Shown here piece by piece: positions 59,667-64,000 of a stretch of DNA of 64,000 bases. Every line of letters starts with the position of its first letter. Within the stretch, counting starts at the first letter, position 1. A model generated the notes under the pieces. It made no database searches and was not told the DNA's origin. It saw nothing but the letters and a program-made list of their open reading frames with translations. This stretch comes from an uncultured Paracoccaceae bacterium (lineage in GTDB: Bacteria; Pseudomonadota; Alphaproteobacteria; Rhodobacterales; Rhodobacteraceae): the NCBI GenBank assembly GCA_938016515.1, contig CALILP010000068.1, forward strand, positions 1 to 64,000, read 5' to 3'. The position numbers were made by a program, and so were the translations under genes.

Positions 59667-60249
59667 AAAGAGATGCCTCAAGGTCGGCCAAACGATCCTC
59701 TCCCCAGAACCGCTCATCACTGTCGGTGATAAAGAACGGCGCCCCAAAGACACCTGCCAGAACACCACTCTCAAGGTTTTGCGCATAGACATCTGCTGCC
59801 GTAAACATCCCCTTGTCCGCCAAATCAGCGTCAAAGCCTGCAGCGACCAGACAATCGCGGATTACATCATCCTCGGCGATGTTCTTTTCCTCAGCCCAGC
59901 AGGCCCGCGTGATACCGGCGACCAATCCGGCAACATCGCCACCCGCTTCTTGTGCTGCGATAATCGCATAAGACGCAGGCGCCGGGTTTGTGGGCCAGAA
60001 CGCGGGCTTCAGGTTTAACGGCATGTTCAACAATGCTGCCCGACGACGCATGTCCTGCAAGCGGTACTCTTGCCTGTTCGGGTGACGATCCTTCGGAGGA
60101 ATACCACCGGTCCGCCCAAACAGCTGCATGATATCCAGTGGCTTGTATGTGATTGTCGCCCCCTTTGCTTTGGCAATCTCTTCGGGTCGGGTTCCGCATA
60201 GGTAGGTGAACGGGGAAATCGTCGCGAAATAATAGTCGATATGGGCCAT
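59653..60249 (-). CDS. 2-hydroxychromene-2-carboxylate isomerase/DsbA-family protein
   Basis: MAHIDYYFATISPFTYLCG; FGAPFFITDSDERFWGEDRL. Confidence 0.88.
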   Translation of the reverse strand: MAHIDYYFATISPFTYLCGTRPEEIAKAKGATITYKPLDIMQLFGRTGGIPPKDRHPNRQEYRLQDMRRRAALLNMPLNLKPAFWPTNPAPASYAIIAAQEAGGDVAGLVAGITRACWAEEKNIAEDDVIRDCLVAAGFDADLADKGMFTAADVYAQNLESGVLAGVFGAPFFITDSDERFWGEDRLADLEASLSGQI

Positions 60250-60361
60250 TTGATCCTCCGGGGGGCGTGACATGTTTGCGGGACGGTAACGGCGTGCTAA
60301 GCGGTGTCAACGACACGAATCTGTTACACTGACAGACCCATCGACAAAGGACCGCCCAATC

Positions 60362-61375
60362 ATGTCGAGCCAAGAGCCCAAGCTGATTTCCGGAAATGCA
60401 AACACGCCCCTCGCCCAACGGGTCGCGCGGCGTATGTCTATGCACCGGGGCCGCAAGGTCAGTCTGGTGGATGCGCGGGTTGAACGGTTCAACGACGGCG
60501 AGATTTTCGTCGAAGTGTTCGAGAATGTCCGCGGCGAAGATATGTTCATCATCCAGCCCACCTCGAACCCGGCCAATGACAACCTTATGGAATTGCTGAT
60601 TATTTCAGACGCCCTGCGCCGATCCTCTGCTGCCCGCATCACTGCCGTGATCCCTTACTTTGGCTATGCTCGCCAAGATCGCCGCTCTAAAGCCCGTACA
60701 CCGATCACCGCCAAGCTGGTGTCTAACATGATCGTAGAGGCTGGGATCGAACGTGTTTTGACCCTTGATCTACACGCCACACAGATTCAGGGCTTCTTCG
60801 ATATTCCCGTCGATAACCTATATGCCTCGCCGGTCTTTGCCTTGGACGTGAAGCACAATTTCAAGGACAAAATGGACGATATCATGATCGTCTCGCCCGA
60901 TGTTGGTGGCGTGGGCCGGGCCCGCGATCTGGCCCAGCGGATCAAGGCCCCCCTGTCGATTGTGGATAAACGCCGCGGAAAACCCGGCGAAGTCGCAGAG
61001 ATGACAGTGATCGGCGACGTCAAAGACCGGACTTGTCTGATTGTGGACGACATTGTTGATACCGCCGGCACCCTTTGCAAAGCCGCCGAGGTTCTGATGG
61101 AACATGGCGCCAAGGAGGTGCACGCCTATATCACCCACGGTGTCCTGTCCGGCCCCGCGATTGAGCGGGTAACAAATTCAGTGATGAAGCACCTTGTCAT
61201 CACGGACACCATCAACCCAACCGATGCCGTCCGGGGCTGTGACAAGATCCGCATTGTCCCAACGGCTCCGATGTTTGCGCAGGCGATCCTGAACACGTCA
61301 AACGGCACATCGGTTTCTTCGTTGTTCGACCACGAAACGCTGGGTCCAATCTATGAAGGGATGTACACCGGCTAA
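60362..61375 (+). CDS. prs: Ribose-phosphate pyrophosphokinase
   Basis: [72 protein letters not shown]. Confidence 0.97.
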   Translation: MSSQEPKLISGNANTPLAQRVARRMSMHRGRKVSLVDARVERFNDGEIFVEVFENVRGEDMFIIQPTSNPANDNLMELLIISDALRRSSAARITAVIPYFGYARQDRRSKARTPITAKLVSNMIVEAGIERVLTLDLHATQIQGFFDIPVDNLYASPVFALDVKHNFKDKMDDIMIVSPDVGGVGRARDLAQRIKAPLSIVDKRRGKPGEVAEMTVIGDVKDRTCLIVDDIVDTAGTLCKAAEVLMEHGAKEVHAYITHGVLSGPAIERVTNSVMKHLVITDTINPTDAVRGCDKIRIVPTAPMFAQAILNTSNGTSVSSLFDHETLGPIYEGMYTG

Positions 61376-61737
61376 AACTCTGCCGCCGGAACGTCATCCC
61401 AAGCATCCTCTGCCACCACCGGCCCGATGGCCTGCCAGGCAGCCCGCATGCGGGCGATGCGCGTATTGCCCCATGTCCGAAACACGATATCGAACCCAAG
61501 CTGCGTGATGTTTTCGGCTGTGATGTCAGCGCGCAGGTTCGCCTCGTTCGACATGTCGATCATCGACATTTGCACTGACACTGTTGGGGCGTCCGCAAAG
61601 GGGGCCGTAAACTTGACAGAGGTTCGCGCCTCGCGCTGGCCTTCGCCTTTCCACATCGGACCATCACTTTCGAAATCCGAAAAAAGGGTTTCTTCCCCGG
61701 ACGAGATACCGATCTGATTGTGAGAGAAGACTTTCAT
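61372..61737 (-). CDS. H-type lectin domain-like protein
   Basis: [68 protein letters not shown]. Confidence 0.75.
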   Translation of the reverse strand: MKVFSHNQIGISSGEETLFSDFESDGPMWKGEGQREARTSVKFTAPFADAPTVSVQMSMIDMSNEANLRADITAENITQLGFDIVFRTWGNTRIARMRAAWQAIGPVVAEDAWDDVPAAEF

Positions 61738-61817
61738 CGGCGGACCTTCAAGATGGTGGGCGATCATCATCGCTTGTTCTGCAAATTGGCCTGCGGTGCA
61801 AGCCCCCCAGCGCCACC

Positions 61818-61880
61818 CTAAGGCCCGTAGACAATCACGCTGCGCCACAGTGGTGCATCGTGATTGTCTACAGGCCTTAG
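61818..61880. mobile_element. 63-bp hairpin of two abutting terminal inverted repeats
   Basis: CTAAGGCCCGTAGACAATCACGCTGCGCCAC-a-GTGGTGCATCGTGATTGTCTACAGGCCTTAG; 28/31 paired; related to the ends of 1977-2246. Confidence 0.8.
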
Positions 61881-62773
61881 CCCTTTCGCGGATACCGCAC
61901 ATAGGCGAATTGCCTGCTGTCTGGTGCCCAAGAATTCACGTTGATACTGCCCTGCCCCCCATTGAACTGGTCAATATCGCAAATCGCTGTCCCATCCGGC
62001 CCCATCACCCGCAGGATCACATCCTTGTCCGCTGGGTGTCCTTGTGTCCCTGCTGGAAATGAGATGTAGCTGAAGATTGTCCCATCCGGGGCCGCGTGCG
62101 GAAACCAATTGACCCGCGCGTCGTCGGTCAATCGCTCAACCCCAGTGCCATCGGGGCGCATCCGAAATATCTGCGCATGTCCCGGCACGGTCGCAGCAGC
62201 TTCTGAGTTGAAATAGATCCATGCCCCGTCAGCTGTAAATTCCGGCCCATCTACGGGACAGCGGCCATCAGTCAGGATCGTGTCGACCCCGCCTGTTGCC
62301 GGGATCGTGCAAATGCGCGTCACTGTTTGCCCGGCCTGCATTTCTAAACCTACGTAGGTCAGTGTCAGACCGTCAGGCGACACGCCGTGCAGGTAGTACC
62401 GAAACCCGCGCGCCGGGTCATGATCGTTCGAGATACGGCGCGGCGCCCCTCCGGACAGGGCACACACATAGAGGTGCCCGTCGTTGGCGCTAAGATAGAT
62501 GTGTTTCCCGTCGGGGGCCAAAACATGGTCGTTGTTTAGGTCTTCGACAGTGCCCGTGTTGATCCGGTGCGGCCCGTCTTGTCCGTCAGGCGAAATCCGA
62601 AAAATCCGCCCATCCGCGTTGTAGATCAGCCATTTGCCGTCAAGTGTCCAATTCGGAGCCTCAATCAGCTCGCCAGTTTCATAAATGACTGTGACCTTAG
62701 CCCCATCACGGCTGGCCACCACCAGTTCGCTGACCTGATCCGGGGTAAGCCTGCGAAACCGTCGTGGCCTCAC
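61877..62773 (-). CDS. TolB-like beta-propeller (PD40 repeat) protein
   Basis: APNWTLDGKWLIYNADGRIFRISPDGQ; GPEFTADGAWIYFNSEAAATVPGHAQIFRMRPDGTGVERLTDD. Confidence 0.88.
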   Translation of the reverse strand: MRPRRFRRLTPDQVSELVVASRDGAKVTVIYETGELIEAPNWTLDGKWLIYNADGRIFRISPDGQDGPHRINTGTVEDLNNDHVLAPDGKHIYLSANDGHLYVCALSGGAPRRISNDHDPARGFRYYLHGVSPDGLTLTYVGLEMQAGQTVTRICTIPATGGVDTILTDGRCPVDGPEFTADGAWIYFNSEAAATVPGHAQIFRMRPDGTGVERLTDDARVNWFPHAAPDGTIFSYISFPAGTQGHPADKDVILRVMGPDGTAICDIDQFNGGQGSINVNSWAPDSRQFAYVRYPRKG

Positions 62774-63450
62774 CGTTGGTTATCTTTCGACCGCCAGGTG
62801 TTCAGCCAGCGTCGGATGCGACCGCGCTGTTCGGCGACACCTGCCTGTGCTTCGTCGATGCGATGCTCTGCACTGTCGATCAGGGGATCAACCGTGCGTT
62901 CGCGCAATTGCATCCACATTGCGCGGACAAAGAAGAAGGCGACGCCAAGGAAGATAAAGAAGAAAATGTTGAACCATGGGATGATGCGTACATCCGGCCC
63001 TTCCACAGGTTCGATGGCGACAGCATTGGGAAAAATCGAGGCCCAGCGTATCCGCCAGCCATAGTGGGTGATCACAGCCCATTCGTCGCCGCGTGCAAGG
63101 CTTGCGGCCTCAGCTTGCAGGTCGGAGCTGTCGAACTTGAAGTATGGCGGCCAAATCCAACCAGTGTCTTCGTTGCGGTAAACCATGACACCCGTGCTGT
63201 CGCGGGGCACAAACCCCAGCAGGAATGTTTGCTGCTTTTCGGTGTTGATTAGGCGCAGGTCACGGGTTGCCAACTCTGTGTTGCCGCTGTCGGCCTGTGC
63301 GTAGAACATCCTGTTGAACGCGGAAAAGTCGGTCCGAATGATCTCGGTTGAGGTAACACGGACGATGTCATGTTGCGGCAGCACGTAGTGAAAGAACGCG
63401 CCGAACAGCAAAAACAGACATACACGGAAGATGATACGGATACGGCGCAT
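62770..63450 (-). CDS. DUF1523-like membrane protein
   Basis: LFLLFGAFFHYVLPQHDIVRVTSTEIIRTD...GWRIRWASIFPNAVAIEPVEG; two TM. Confidence 0.8.
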   Translation of the reverse strand: MRRIRIIFRVCLFLLFGAFFHYVLPQHDIVRVTSTEIIRTDFSAFNRMFYAQADSGNTELATRDLRLINTEKQQTFLLGFVPRDSTGVMVYRNEDTGWIWPPYFKFDSSDLQAEAASLARGDEWAVITHYGWRIRWASIFPNAVAIEPVEGPDVRIIPWFNIFFFIFLGVAFFFVRAMWMQLRERTVDPLIDSAEHRIDEAQAGVAEQRGRIRRWLNTWRSKDNQR

Positions 63451-63469
63451 GAGAATTCCTCAATTCGCG

Positions 63470-63733
63470 TTAGTTATTGATGATATAGACAATCGCTGCC
63501 ACGACAATCGGTGGCACGACAAAGACCAGCCCAATCAGCTTGGGCCGAAAGCTCTTGTTGTAGGCCGCAACCCCTTGTTCGACGTAAGCCTCGCGCGTGA
63601 TGCCTTCAACCGGGTTTTCGTCATAGGCCTTTTCCAGCTTTTCGCGCCGAACCGACCGCGAATAAAGTGAGATCGACAAATAGATGACCCCCAAGGCCAC
63701 AAAGCCAAATACTACAAGACGCAAGAATGCCAT
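63470..63733 (-). CDS. Hypothetical two-TM protein
   Basis: MAFLRLVVFGFVALGVIYLSISLYSRSVRREKLEKAYDENP...VFVVPPIVVAAIVYIINN. Confidence 0.7.
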   Translation of the reverse strand: MAFLRLVVFGFVALGVIYLSISLYSRSVRREKLEKAYDENPVEGITREAYVEQGVAAYNKSFRPKLIGLVFVVPPIVVAAIVYIINN

Positions 63734-63736
63734 CGT

Positions 63737-64000
63737 TTAATCCCAGTCCACACGGCCCCAAGGGCCAACTTTATTGATCACGTCCGACCTTATACGGTAT
63801 CCGCGCCCGTCTGACCAAGGCCCCTTTAGCCGGGTCCGGGTTTGCGGCTCTTCCATTGGGTCCTCATGGCCGAAAAGCGCCTCGCGGGTGCCTGCCTTAT
63901 CGACCTGATATTCCCGGTCAAGGAAATCGGCGACATAATCCCGTTTTTCGTCCGGCCAAGTCGCGTACAGCGCGTAGAACACTTCCTTATGGCATATGAA
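63737..64000 (-). CDS. Hypothetical protein, truncated at window edge
   Basis: Frame stays open upstream of the GTG at 63982 (FICHKEVFYALYATWPDEKRDYVADFLDREYQVDKAG). Confidence 0.6.
   Translation of the reverse strand, partial: FICHKEVFYALYATWPDEKRDYVADFLDREYQVDKAGTREALFGHEDPMEEPQTRTRLKGPWSDGRGYRIRSDVINKVGPWGRVDWD

Overview
This 64-kb window looks chromosomal, from a Roseobacter-group (Rhodobacterales-like) alphaproteobacterium. It is mostly housekeeping and metabolic genes: rpiA, sdaA, purA, secG-pyrG, rlmJ, a polar amino-acid/amine ABC transporter followed by a Puu-like glutamine-synthetase/amidotransferase/oxidoreductase cluster, lgt, pgeF, trxB, a sulfate adenylyltransferase/APS-kinase ORF, a PiT phosphate transporter, hsp20, purEK, groESL, ppaC, ribF, a threonine aldolase and prs. 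I saw no rRNA, tRNA, CRISPR array, prophage or intact transposase. The unusual signals are mostly non-coding. (1) There are two members of a terminal-inverted-repeat family: a ~270-bp MITE-like element and a 63-bp 'TIR-only' hairpin. Each has an outer end that supplies the stop codon of a host gene. (2) Several families of dispersed palindromes sit mostly at convergent gene ends. (3) A winged-helix regulator is in frame with sat/cysC, downstream of paired GTTC-N6-GAAC dyads spaced 32 bp. (4) Four 11-bp tandem iterons lie upstream of a HAD hydrolase. (5) Four convergent gene pairs share one YTAR tetranucleotide as both stop codons. (6) A REP-like hairpin lies inside the groES-groEL spacer. No clearly new multi-gene defence or biosynthetic system is evident. 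Product names come from reading translated motifs without any database search.
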